Origin: Lotus japonicus
Taxonomy: Eukaryota; Streptophyta; Magnoliopsida; Fabales; Fabaceae
Direction of reading: 5' to 3'
DNA length: 64,000 nucleotides
Assembly (NCBI RefSeq): GCF_012489685.1
Contig: NC_080044.1
Coordinates: 73,022,732-73,086,731 of the forward strand
Positions 48,477 to 59,852 of the stretch are shown here, piece by piece. How positions within the stretch are numbered: position 1 is the stretch's first letter; each line of letters begins with the position of its first letter. Below the pieces are notes generated by a model. It ran no database searches and was not told the origin of the DNA. It was given only the letters and a program-made list of their open reading frames with translations. The position numbers and the translations under genes were made by a program.

Positions 48477-50306
48477 AGATTTTCGGTGAATAATATAGAA
48501 TGAGCAAGTAGGTCAAGGTATGCTCACACTTTTTTTTTTTTATAGATTTTATGGTTAAGTGTGAATCACTCTGATTCTATTTTTACCTCCTAATATTCAC
48601 TAGGTGAACAAATTGTGATACTACTATAAATGCCAACATTATTTCAGTGAGCCTAATCCTAAACTCACATTTCACATACCAAATTTTCAAAAGAGATTTA
48701 GGTTAGATATCAAGATCTAAATTTAAATTGGAAGAGAACCCACATGAACAGGGTTGTGCATTGTTAAGTGTCAACTTTAAATGATCCTAATTTTAGACCT
48801 CCTATGATGTATTAGATTAGACGATGCAAATGTAGTATAGAGCGTTTTACTCATTTACAAAAATAATTATAAATTACAAAATTCAAATACAGACATAGAT
48901 TAAAGGTAATTCCTGTGTAAGTTGAAGTGTTGAATCGATTATTTATATGTATTTAGCTTATCCACAAAATAAAGAAAAATACAAAACTTTTATTAAATGA
49001 GTGTGATATGCTCATATTGTTTCAGATAAGACGAGGCAGCTCTTCCCTCGCATTCGCTGTAATGCATTTCTGTTAGCCAAAAATAGAAAAGCTATTGTTA
49101 GGTGAATGAATTGAATAATGGAATGCAGCAAACAATAAATAGGTATTCTATTTAATTAAATCAACAAATAGATGTCTTCCTATGATCCAAATATTTTTTT
49201 TTCTTATTGAATTGGACAAGATAAATTTGATTTAAGAGATCCAATGGGGACCATATGCATATCTCATTGAATAGAAGGTAAAAAATGCCAGAAGAAGAGG
49301 AGCACAGAAATGAAATGAGAAACTTTGTGGGTAGATTGCTCTTCCCTCGCATTGTGAGAGTAAAGAAGTAAATTCACAAGTGTGAAATGTACGAAAAATG
49401 AGTTCTAGATCACGAAATTTACAATGCAGCCACTAAAATATAAATGACATTAAATTACGAGTTTAATTTCTATGCACACCGTCAACCAATCAGATTTCAA
49501 GGATGTGAGAAAATTTATCTTTTTATTTACTTTCATTAATTGACATGACACATCCTTAAAATATGATTGAATGACAGTGTAAAAAAACTTTACACCGTGA
49601 GTGTATCATCCTTTTCTCTTAAAGTACTTATATCACCCCAATTTGAGCTTAAAGAAAAATTTGACAGAGTTAGTACATTCATATTTGGTGATAATAATTA
49701 CAAAGAGATTTTATAAAACAAAACAAATCTCACAACAGATTCTCTCACCTCTCTCGTCACTGCCATTTATGATTTTTGAGCATCCCCACCTCACTCACAC
49801 AGTCTTCAAGCCAAGCCAACACAACACAAGAGAGACCCAAAAGCGTGTTTAAGGAGTAGTCGATTTTGGCCAAGCCAAACTTCCCATTTATGATTTTTGG
49901 TGCATGTTTTGTTTGGCTGAGTACAAACGCGATCTCACGTATTTTAAGTCATTAATGAAACAATTAAAATTTGTCACATTAAATTTAATATAGATTAGAA
50001 AAATAATATTTCAATATGTTGATTAGAACATGTTTGAATTTTCATTAAGTTCAACACAAATCCATGTTAAAGCTATAACATGTTAAAATTATGATCTCAT
50101 ATCCACTTAAAATTAATGTAACAAAAATTTAGTTTCGTTGTACTTGTGATATGTGAAATCACATTTGAGTTAACTCTCACGTCTAAACAAACATGCACTT
50201 AGTGTGATTTTGAATTATAATTGAGTTAACGTAAAAGCAAATTCATCTCAATTCAAATGAAAATCACGTTTATTTTATAACTTGAAGTGAATGCTAACCG
50301 CACTTA
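48477..50306. other. Intergenic AT-rich sequence
   Basis: No recognisable gene or structured element. Two short CCATTTATGATTTTTG repeats (49763 and 49886) are the only local similarity noted. Confidence 0.6.
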
Positions 50307-50611
50307 GGCCCCGTTTGAAAGAACTTCTTTGATCTTATCTGATAGCATAAACTCTTATGTCAGTGTTTGGGAGAGCTTATGCAAACAACTTATAGCAGGC
50401 TTATGGTCTGCCATAAGCTGTTTTGAGCTTATTTTCATAAGCTATTCAGCATAGCTTATGAAAAAGAACTTATGCTTATATATAACTTATTTTCAATTTA
50501 TTTCAATAAAAAATTTAAAATAGCAGCTTATGCATAAGCACTTAAAATAACTTATGATATAAGCGCTTATGACCATAAACATTTAATTAAGCTGTGTTTC
50601 CAAATGAGGTC
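50307..50611. mobile_element. Tourist-like MITE, 305 bp
   Basis: The left end GGCCCCGTTTGAAAG and the reverse complement of the right end GACCTCATTTGGAAA match at about 10 of 15 positions. Both sides are bordered by TTA (50304-50306 and 50612-50614). The interior is full of AGCTTATG/CATAAGCT words in both orientations, giving a long potential hairpin. TTA targets and GGCC-starting ends fit PIF/Harbinger MITEs. Confidence 0.8.
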
Positions 50612-51540
50612 TTAGAACTAGTTGTTAATCCAAACATAAGTAGCAAAAGTACACTTGAGAAACTCTTGTTGAACCGTTAGATGAAACATAAAGTAATTTA
50701 ACGGTCTAGATTGAATAGGTTTTAAATCCAAATTACAAAAGTACACTTCTTGTTTGTTTCATCACTCGCAACATCATTCTTTCCTCATTTCCGGCGGAGG
50801 ATCCGCTTCTTGTTTCATCACCCCTTCTGTCCCGCCGTACACCGCCACCGGCATCTCCATTCTCCACCACATCAACCTCCGGTTTGCACCTCCACTTCCT
50901 CAGCCATGTAACCACCGTGAACCACCAAGATCTCAACTGGAGGAGCTAGGCCAAAACACCAGATAATAGGGGTTAAGATAGCCGCTGATCCAATCAATTA
51001 ATATTTAAAATTGAAATCTGGAAGGGTATATTTGTAATTGAATAATACCCAGATGTAATCAGAGCCGTGTAAATTATAATGATATATCCAACGGTTAAAA
51101 AGAAATAAATAACCTCACCTAGCTAAGCTTACACAATAAATAAAGGCACCAAACAAAGATGAAACTCTTGGAACACCATTTCAATATTTCTCTTTCTTTC
51201 TTTGTTTCTCTCTGCAACTTTGGCTCTCTCTTTCTCTCATGCCTCCTTCTCCCAATGACTACTCATCACTACTCTCTCTGAGCCTTGCTGGTTAGGTTCC
51301 CTGTCTCTGCTCAGAGACTCTGAACCTTTTCTTTTCTCTCATTTGCTCTCTGTAAAGCCTACCTAGGAAACAAAACAATCACACTCTATTTTCCTATTTT
51401 AATTTCCTTTCTGTCATTTCATTCCTCCTCTTATCTCAGATCTATTACTATACCACCTCCCTTCCTCTGTTCCTTAGATCTTTCATTATTACAACTTACA
51501 ACAACAGCAACCTTTGTTTGTTCTGTTGGTGGTTCTAAAC
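50612..51540. other. Promoter and 5' leader of the HIPP gene
   Basis: A short GC-richer stretch at 50790-50950 has an open frame on each strand but no recognisable protein. From 51180 to 51540 the sequence is very pyrimidine-rich (TCTCTTTCTTTC...), typical of a long plant 5' UTR. A CAATAAATAAAGG word at 51133 may be the TATA-like element. Confidence 0.5.
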
Positions 51541-51573
51541 ATGAGTAAAGAAGAATTTTTGAAGATACAGGTA

Positions 51574-51606
<33 letters not shown>

Positions 51607-53547
51607 ATTCTAACTTTATTAGTTGAATAGTTGTTCTACTTCTTAATTGGTGTAGCTTATTTATTTGTCTTTGTGATTTGCTACATTTTTTTTCTGATAA
51701 AGGAGAAGTTTTGTCCCTGTTCAGTTCTTTTGATTTTCACTTTTTTTTACCTTCACACTGAAACTTGTGCTTATTCTGTTTTTTGGATTTTTGGGATTGC
51801 TTGTGCATGCAGAAATGTGTTCTTAAAGTGAACATACACTGTGATGGGTGTAAGCAGAAAGTGAAGAAAATCCTGCAGAAAATTGATGGTATGTACTCTT
51901 GTAAATGACACCATGGTTACACTTTTTTTCTGATTCACATTAGATGAAAGAAAGAAAGAAACAGTTGTGCTTGCTTTCATTTATTATGTGAAGAGGTGAA
52001 AACAAAATCTCATGATGTTAGTTTAAATCTGTTGATTAATTACAGGGGTGTTTACTACTGAGATAGATGCAGAACAGGGGAAGGTCACAGTTTCAGGGAA
52101 TGTGGACCCAAATGTTCTCATCAAGAAGCTTGCAAAATCAGGGAAACATGCAGAGCTTTGGGGTCCTCCCAAAGCTAACAACAACAACAATAATAATCAA
52201 AATAATCACAACCAGAATCTGGTTAACCAGTTGAAGAACATGCAAATTGACCATGGCAAAGGTGGTGGTAACAACCAACCTAAGGGTGGTGGTGGTGGTC
52301 AGAATCAGAAGGGTGGTGGTGGTGGTGGTAACAACCAGCAACAGCAGCTGCCTAAGGGAGGAGGTGGTCAGCAAGGGCCAACTCAGCAGCAGATTCAGCA
52401 GCACCTGCAGCAACTTCAGCAGATGAAGAGGCTCCAAGATCTGAATCTGCCTCAATTGAAACCCCAGCAACAGCAGCATCCCAATCAGAATCCCCACAAC
52501 ATGATCACTAAACAAGTCAAATTTGAAGATGATGATGACTTCTCTGATGACGAGTTAGATGAATTTGATGATGAAGATGATGACGATGAGTTTGATGATG
52601 AGTGTGATGATGATGAAATGGATGATCTTCCTCCAATGAAGATGAAGCCACAGGGGCAGCCACCTCCAGGGAACGCTCAAGCGATGTTGAATGCTATGAT
52701 GAATGGTAAACACCCACAGTTCATGAACCCTCAGATGGGTGGGAACAATGGCGGTGGAGGAAATGGGAAGAAAGGTGGTGGAGGTGGTGGTGGTGGACCG
52801 GTCCCTGTTCAAGTACATGGCATGGGTGGAGGCAATGATGGTAAGAATGGAGGGAAGAAAGGTGGTGGCGGCGGCGGCGGCGGCGGCGGTGGAGGTAACA
52901 ATCCGAATCCGAATGGAGGTAACAAGAATAATGGTGGTGGCAAAAATGGTGGTATGCCAGAGGGTAAAAATGGCAAGAATGGTGGTGGGAACAGCAATAA
53001 CAATGGTGGTGGTGGGGGTAAAAAGGGAAATCCAATGCAAATGGGTGATGGTGCTGCTGCAGCAGTTCAAGCAATGAAAAACAGTGGATTCCACCAAAGC
53101 ATGGGTGGAGGAGGTGGTGGTGGTGGAAGTGGGGGTCGGCCTGGCATGCCAGGAGGCAATGTAGGGCCCATGAGCATGGCAATGAACCACCCACAAACGG
53201 GTAACATCCCAGCCGTACAAGGTCTGCCGGCAGCTGCCGTGAACGGCGGTGGATACTTCCAAGGTGGTGCTGGTCCCGATGTGATGCCTGGAAATCCCTA
53301 CCAACAACAACTACAGCAACAACAACAGCAGATGCAGCAGCAACAGTACATGGCAGCCATGATGAACCAGCAAAGAGCAATGGCAGCTGGAGGAGGAGGA
53401 GGAGGAGGTATCCAACAACCGATGATGTACGCGCGGCCACCTCCGGCCGTCAATTACATGTACCCTCCTCCTTACACTTACCCTCCTCAAGACCCCTACA
53501 CCCACTTTTTCAGTGATGAGAACACTTCAAGCTGCAATGTCATGTGA
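51541..53547 (+). CDS. Heavy-metal-associated isoprenylated plant protein (HIPP), Gly-rich
   Basis: Three exons, 51541-51570, 51813-51888 and 52046-53547, encode 535 residues. The HMA domain spans about residues 11-75, with the metal-binding pair C20-D-G-C23 ([15 protein letters not shown]) and a typical second half ([19 protein letters not shown]). A long low-complexity region follows: Asn/Gln-Gly linkers, a block of about 35 Asp/Glu (about 196-229), Gly- and Lys/Asn-rich tracts, a Gln run and a Pro/Tyr-rich end ([15 protein letters not shown]). It closes with C532-N-V-M, a CaaX box for farnesylation. HMA plus CaaX defines HIPPs, metallochaperone-like proteins that act at membranes or nuclei. 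Intron 1 contains a (CTA)n microsatellite. The gene lies downstream of the LUL ligase, as in Arabidopsis. The Gly codon tracts are slippage-prone but stay in frame here. Confidence 0.96.
51575..51606. repeat. (CTA)n microsatellite in HIPP intron 1
   Basis: About ten ACT/CTA units directly after the first donor site of the HIPP gene. A candidate polymorphic locus. Confidence 0.95.
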
Positions 53548-55492
53548 TGATAGATATTGATGAATGATGATGATGAAGCTCCTTCAGTACTTCTGATTTG
53601 ATGATGCTATGTTGTACCAGTGAAAATGAGAGTTTTTAATTTTATTTTGCTTTAATTTTTTTTTTCTCTTTTGAAGAACCCTTTAAATCATCCTAAGTTA
53701 CATTACCATAGAGAGGGGGAGTAGTTTATAGATCTCTTATAATGTTTACCTTATTACTATCACCAATGTTTTCAGGTAGTAATAGTAGTATTATGATAAT
53801 GTCTATATATTGTCAATATGTTGGAGAAACCAATAAAAATTTTCTGAAATGAAGGAAAGACAATAGAGAATGGGATGATGAAGAACAAAATTCCCATTTC
53901 TCTTGCTCATTTCTCACAATGATAGTGATGATAGTCTTATCTTGTTGGTAGCAACCATGACCATTGAAGATTGCTCTGCTCTCCAGCATTATTTATTTTT
54001 TCCTTTGTTTCAATGTGGGGGTGCGGTGCGCACAGTGAGCAGTTCAAGCCATTCGGTGATGGACCCCACCAATTTAGTCTATTCCGACTAATGAGTGGAG
54101 CGGGTGGGCCATACCATAATCGTCGCCATCGCACAATGGTGATAGACACCGAATTCTTCTCGTGAATGAATGTTTATATTATTTATATAAAAATAATTTA
54201 AGAATTTGGTAGTGCAACAGTGTGAGGTCCATCTAATGTTCATGTTACAGTTTGTCACAACCCAATAATTTGATGTTAAATCTCAAATATCTCTTGACTT
54301 TTAGATCATGATACTGTGCTAGTGGGATATATATTAGCCCCAGAGAATGCTATATCTCAATAGGGGTTTTGACTGTTGTTCAGTGTTGAATTGAATTGAG
54401 TTGAGTTGGAGCCTATAGAGAGTTGAAAATATTCTTCTCCTCCAAATTCACCTGTGTTCTTAAAGCCTATAGCTAGTGTGTATATATATATTTAATACAT
54501 TTTGTAAAAAAGGTGACAAAATGTGTAATCTAGCTAACTGATTAGCAATTGGAAGTTGAAAAAAGTGAGAGTGGGGGAGTGTCAGAAGAGAAAGAAGAAG
54601 AAGGTAAGTGAAAGAGAGGCATTGGTGAAGTTCTGTGTGTATGTTATCCGGAAGCGTAGAGAGGGTTTTATGTTGACGTAGACAAGCTAACTACTTAACA
54701 TTTCAACGAAAAATCTAACGGCGTTGACACTTCTTTGCCACTAAATTTGTGATGAAGTGTCTAGTCTTTTCAACATTTCTGCACAGTGAGATAGTAAGAG
54801 AGAGAGCATCAACTAGCTTCTCTTTCTATTAAATAAAAATAAAACTAGCATTTTAAGAAAGAGAAAGGACTCAAAGGTGGTGTATAGAGTATAGAGTACT
54901 AAGAGGAGTGGGACCCAGTCACACTCTGTTGATGGTGGTGATAATAATAATCGATGTTCATGTGGTTTGGTTGGATGATGGATTATGATGGGATAGGTGA
55001 CATGCTATTATGATGATGGATGATGATGGGGTCATTTCATCCATCCATCTAATCAGAAAGGGAGGGTCCCACACTGGTGTGTAGGTTAAAGTTGCCCATA
55101 AAATAAGAGTGAAAAAATTACCTCACGGCTCTCTATGTCTCAGCTTGTTGTGGTAGAGTGAAAAATACACCAGCCACCGCCACCACTCTCACTTGTGCTT
55201 GTTAGTTATCTTGTGTTGGTTATGTGTCTGGGTTTTCATCTTATGTTTCAGGGTTACATATACCGTGTTTGGTTAGATAAAATAGGATATGGGACTATTT
55301 GGTGTGCTTACGCCAACTTGTGCTACAGTACAGATGTGTGAGCAGAGAGAGCAATTAATGGGGGACTCTGCTAAAGGGAATCCAATCCAGTGTGTTTGTT
55401 TTGTTGGTTTATACTCTAATATTCTACCTCCGACCACGGCAACTAATCTATTATGGTCGATAATCGGTGATAGCCGCTAGTCAAGATATTAT
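53548..55492. other. HIPP 3' UTR and intergenic sequence
   Basis: The HIPP 3' UTR runs with a likely signal AATAAAAA at 53831. Beyond it no gene is seen. GATGATGG-rich words at 54970-55030 are simple sequence. Confidence 0.55.
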
Positions 55493-55884
55493 TGAGGAGA
55501 TAGTGAGAGTTCATAATGCAAGGTCGCCCATAATTAATTACCGTGTGACTTCAATTCACAATTAAATTATCAACAAAAATATAGCAGATCTATTTTTATG
55601 TGCGAATATTGAATTCGATAGTGCGAATATTGAACTCGATATGGGATGAGCAAGCGGCACACTTGTGAGCTCACTTGTGAATATGTGCATTTATTTGCTT
55701 ATTAGGGAGACAGTGAGAGTTCATAGTGCAAGGTCACTCATTGTCAATTACGGTGTGACTTCAATTTACACTTAAATTATGAATAGAACGTAATGTGCTT
55801 GTTTTTATGTGCCAAAATTGAACCTGAAATGAGATGAACAACTAAGACGCTTTAACTTGTGAATGTGCATTTATTTGCATAATA
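55493..55884. repeat. Imperfect tandem duplication, units of about 210 and 180 bp
   Basis: Unit 1 begins GAGATAGTGAGAGTTCATAA (about 55497) and ends GCATTTATTTGCTTATTA (about 55704). Unit 2 begins GAGACAGTGAGAGTTCATAG (55706) and ends GCATTTATTTGCATAATA (55884). Internal words CAAGGTC, GTGTGACTTCAATT and TTTTTATGTGC are shared. Unit 1 has an extra internal repeat of GTGCGAATATTGAA. Old duplication, non-coding. Confidence 0.85.
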
Positions 55885-58130
55885 GGGTAGGGTGATTCAG
55901 GTTTGGTTGAGTTAATCCTATGATCTTTGTTCTTCATTTATGTTTGGAATTTTCAAGGAGAGGTGTCACATGGAAAATGAATGCGGATTGGAGGAGGACA
56001 GCAAGGCGGTGTTTGGATTGGAAGTATGCGGCGGCGCAGTTACATAGGCCTAAACAACAAATTGCGTGTCTGTGCCATTTTTTGTTACTTACTACTACTG
56101 CATTCACAATTCAGACCTGCATTTTCTGATTCCATTTAGCCTTTTGGCTGTGTTTTGAGTAAATTTTTGTTTGTTTTCAAATAACATGACATGTTGTGAT
56201 GCAACTTGTTTTATTGTGTGTTTGGATTAAACTCTTTAGTCAACTTAAGTGTGGAAAATTGAGTTTAGATTTGAATACTCTCGTTCTAAAGTAGTTTAAT
56301 AAAATTAATGTTATTGGTCATTTAAATTTTAATGATACTTATGAGTTTTAATTAATAAAAATTATACTTTTAAGTTAAAAAACACTTCTAATGTGTTTAA
56401 AACTCTCAACTAATAGTTTTTAATTATATTTAAATTTAGATTTTTTTATATTAGTTTTAATCGTGGACAAGTTTTAATCGTAGACAACTTCTATGGGGTT
56501 TTGGCCGACAAGATGTTATGACATAGCCTAATAAGCTTAGGTTTAACTTAAGTGAGATAACTTGTCAGTTAGTCGTTGAGATCGTTTTTTTATCTGCTAA
56601 TTTTTTTATGGGAGGCAATATCATTCTTTTAAGGGATTGATCTCTAGAGATTGATTTTTAGAAATATGCATTTATTATCTTATATTTTTCAATTTTTATC
56701 ATTTGAGCTATTATTTAGAAACATATTGCTATTATTGTCGAGATTCATCTCCATTCAATCTCATTAATAAGTCTCATCTGATCTCCTCCAACATAAATCA
56801 CATTAATGTAATCACACAATTTATACGAATTTCTTTTTTTAGCTTATATATATATATATATATGCTAATTGTAAATTTTATGTAAAGGTAGACGGAGGAT
56901 CATAGGTGGCTTTTGTATGCGATATGGAAAAACATGATGGACGTATCTAGATGAAATGAGAGACAAAGAAGTTAATCATGGAAGATGCAGGTGTTGATAT
57001 TGTGCAGTTTAGCAGCACTTTTCCCCACTTTTATTGGGCCCCTCTTTGTTTTGAGTTTTGACACAATGAAACCAATTACCCATCACGTAGGCCCTTCTCT
57101 TTGGAAACTTATCTATTTTCCATGGCACCTCCTCATGTTTACCTAAGCTATTATTCCTTTTATCATATACAACAATTTTCATAACAATTAATTATCTCAA
57201 AAGTTTGAGCTACTAATTTAAAAAATGTGTATTATATTTCTAATACATTTGAACTTTTTTTTAAGAGCTCACTTAGTTTCAACCGTGAACAATATACATT
57301 TAACACATCTCTTTAAATATGAGTTTATTTAAGCTTGAAGCTTGCACTATGCATAACAGTATAAGTTCACATACAATATATTAAATTCAATTTTTTCACT
57401 GGAGGAATGAGAGACGGTAAAATTTAAATTTTAGCCACTTAATTATAAATGTTAATTTTGTGTTCTAAACCAATTATTAAAAAGTTTAAGTCGGGTAAAT
57501 CAACAATAAATAATTATTTGTAGCATATAGGTATAATGCATATTGCATGTCAGCATAATATATAAGTGATATCTATTGAGGATATGTCTTAATAAAAAAC
57601 AATTACATTGTTTAACGGTGGAATACTTCACAATTATTTAGACTATGTATCATCAAAGAATCCAAACACGTTATTAGATTTGAGATTATTTTTTTCTTTT
57701 CCTAGGGTGATGGTTTTTATTTCATGAATTTACTTAAGTTAAGTGCATCAAAGTGTTGCGTAGAAAGGGGCGAAACAAACGGAACGGCAAGTGCGAATGT
57801 GTGACTAAGGCAGACAAAGAATTGAAAAGGATGAGTGAAAAATAGAAAAAGCATTACAAGAGCTATAAGTGCAATACAAAAGCATCAAATGTAATTATGA
57901 GTGCGTGGGTAGGATCGTACTACTAAGTAAGAGACAATCAAATGAAATGATCATGTGAACAAAGAGGATCTAGATGAGTCAAATAAGTATGAATTATGAG
58001 TGCATTTGAAAAAATATCTTATTTAGATATAGATTAAAGAGCACCTATTAAAGTTTATTTACTAATAAAAATGTTAAGTAAAATTGATTAAATATTCTTT
58101 GATCCCCATCTAAACAAACAAATCACATGA
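55885..58130. other. Intergenic AT-rich sequence before the LINE
   Basis: No recognisable exon. Includes a (TA)n run (56849-56862) and SINE-like wording at 56570-56720 related to 32440-32520. Nothing else is supported. Confidence 0.55.
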
Positions 58131-58194
58131 ATCAACATTTTATTTTAGACACTCATGCTAGAATAAATAGCATGCTTACATATTGAAGAGAGGT

Positions 58195-59814
58195 ATGGAG
58201 GTAGAGAGCGAAGGTTCTGGTGAGCCACAAACTGGTGCCCCTATCGCCGGTAAGCCGCCAGAACACCTAGGGAGAAAACCTACTTTCAAGGAAAAGGTAC
58301 TTGGGACTAAACAGATACATGAGACGGAGGAGTTTGTCAATCTTGTGAAGACAGGAATCATGAGAATGGAGTTTGTGGAAGATAACACATCCTTCCCCAT
58401 GTTTTCCATAGAGCCCAGTACGTACAGGGAGATATGCAAACCCTGGGAAGACTGTTTAGTGGTTAAACTGCTTGGTAAGAGTATTGGATATGGCGCACTA
58501 TGCGACAAGTTGAGGACTATGTGGAAGCTGTCAGGGGGCTATGAGGTACGCGATGTCCACCACGGGTACTTCCTAGTGAAATTTGACAATGCAGAAGACA
58601 AGGGAAGAGCCATATCTGGTGCTCCATGGCTAATCTATGATCACTATCTTGCCGTCAAGCCATGGACGCCGGATTTTGTCGCAGCAAATTCAAGGATTAG
58701 CACAACACTGGTTTGGATCCGTATTCCAGGGCTAGGATTCCAATTCTACAACAAGAACATCCTGCTCACGCTAGCCTCAGCGGTGGGTACTCCTATCAAG
58801 GTGGACTTGAATACGCATGATATGCAGCGGGGCAAGTATGCACGTATATGTGTGGAGATTGATCTCACCAAACCTGTCCTAGGAGTCGTCGGCCTTGAAG
58901 GAACGTGGTATAACATCGAATATGAAGGCCTTCATTTGTTGTGCCGGAGGTGTGGGTGTTATGGACACCTTGCTCGCAATTGCACCACGCCACAGAGGGA
59001 AGAGAACACGAGCCCGATGGCTGCCCAGGCAACAAACGCTGCTGCTCACCTGCAAGGAGATGCCGCAGACACTTCGACGCTGCGGGTGGCGGTGGATAAA
59101 GGCCTAGGAGCGGTAGGGCAATCACAGATGGCGGCGGAGGAAACCCTAGACGCAATAGGGCAAACAGCTATGGATACGTCAGCAACTCCAGCGGTTACTC
59201 CTGCCGCAATTCCCGCGAAACCCGCAATCAAATGCCCTGAACATGCGCATGGTGAGTGGCTGGTGGTTGAGAAGCGGAAGAAGAAATTGAATGGCAATTT
59301 GAATGTCAATCAAAAGAAATCTGCAGAGATTAAGAGCAACTTTATGTCAGCTTCCAATAAGGGAATTAAGCAGTCAACAGGGGAGCCAATTAAGGGGACC
59401 AAAAAGGGAATGAAATCCAAAACGGCAGGAGACAAATCCGGGACAGAGAAAATTCCCTTACTGGTGCCTTTGCAATTTACTACGGGCTCAACAGTACATG
59501 ATGGAAATAATAGCCATGCAACAATTGTTCAGCGTAAAAAGAGAATGAGGAAGGAGTCAACGCTAAACTATGTGGCTACACCAACAGTGGAGTCTCATTC
59601 CACACTGACCATGTCCGCTGGAGGCACACCAATCTTCATGGCGGCGGACGGAACTCGCTCTACCGTACCGTTGGTCGCGAAGGGCGGAAATAGATACCAG
59701 ATGTTGTCTCAAGAGGAGGACCAACAAGAGAAACAACCTCTCAGGAAGGATACCATGACAGGGCCTACACCTTTTGACCCAGGGGAAGTTAAAGGCGTGC
59801 GCAATGGACCATGA
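58195..59814 (+). CDS. LINE ORF1: DUF4283 / CCHC zinc-knuckle RNA-binding protein
   Basis: An intact 539-residue frame. I start at the ATG giving MEVESEGSG; the in-frame codon 12 bases upstream is TTG. The DUF4283 domain lies at about residues 65-165 (CLVVKLLGKSIGYGALCDKL, GYFLVKFDNAEDK, APWLIYDHYLAVKPWTP). A zf-CCHC_4 region follows, with C-RR-C-GCYG-H-LARN-C at about residues 249-262. The C-terminal half is Ala/Lys-rich and disordered. Such ORF1 proteins bind element RNA and form the ribonucleoprotein for retrotransposition. It ends 38 bases before the first ATG of ORF2, in a different frame. Confidence 0.92.
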   Translation: MEVESEGSGEPQTGAPIAGKPPEHLGRKPTFKEKVLGTKQIHETEEFVNLVKTGIMRMEFVEDNTSFPMFSIEPSTYREICKPWEDCLVVKLLGKSIGYGALCDKLRTMWKLSGGYEVRDVHHGYFLVKFDNAEDKGRAISGAPWLIYDHYLAVKPWTPDFVAANSRISTTLVWIRIPGLGFQFYNKNILLTLASAVGTPIKVDLNTHDMQRGKYARICVEIDLTKPVLGVVGLEGTWYNIEYEGLHLLCRRCGCYGHLARNCTTPQREENTSPMAAQATNAAAHLQGDAADTSTLRVAVDKGLGAVGQSQMAAEETLDAIGQTAMDTSATPAVTPAAIPAKPAIKCPEHAHGEWLVVEKRKKKLNGNLNVNQKKSAEIKSNFMSASNKGIKQSTGEPIKGTKKGMKSKTAGDKSGTEKIPLLVPLQFTTGSTVHDGNNSHATIVQRKKRMRKESTLNYVATPTVESHSTLTMSAGGTPIFMAADGTRSTVPLVAKGGNRYQMLSQEEDQQEKQPLRKDTMTGPTPFDPGEVKGVRNGP

Positions 59815-59852
59815 GGTGTATCATGGCCTGAAACTCCTTGCGATCATATCTT

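Noticed and set aside
47290..48510. Target duplication for the truncated LINE
   Set aside because: GATATTCGG upstream and TATAGATTTTCGG after the poly(A) are only loosely similar; not convincing.
50733..50966. Small gene in the GC-richer stretch before the HIPP gene
   Set aside because: Frames of 67 and 70 codons overlap on opposite strands with no recognisable protein; probably UTR or promoter sequence.
52138..53505. Long antisense frames opposite the HIPP gene (up to about 250 codons)
   Set aside because: They are shadows of GGT/GAT codon tracts (His/Thr/Pro repeats) with no domain; the sense strand has HMA and CaaX motifs and consistent introns.
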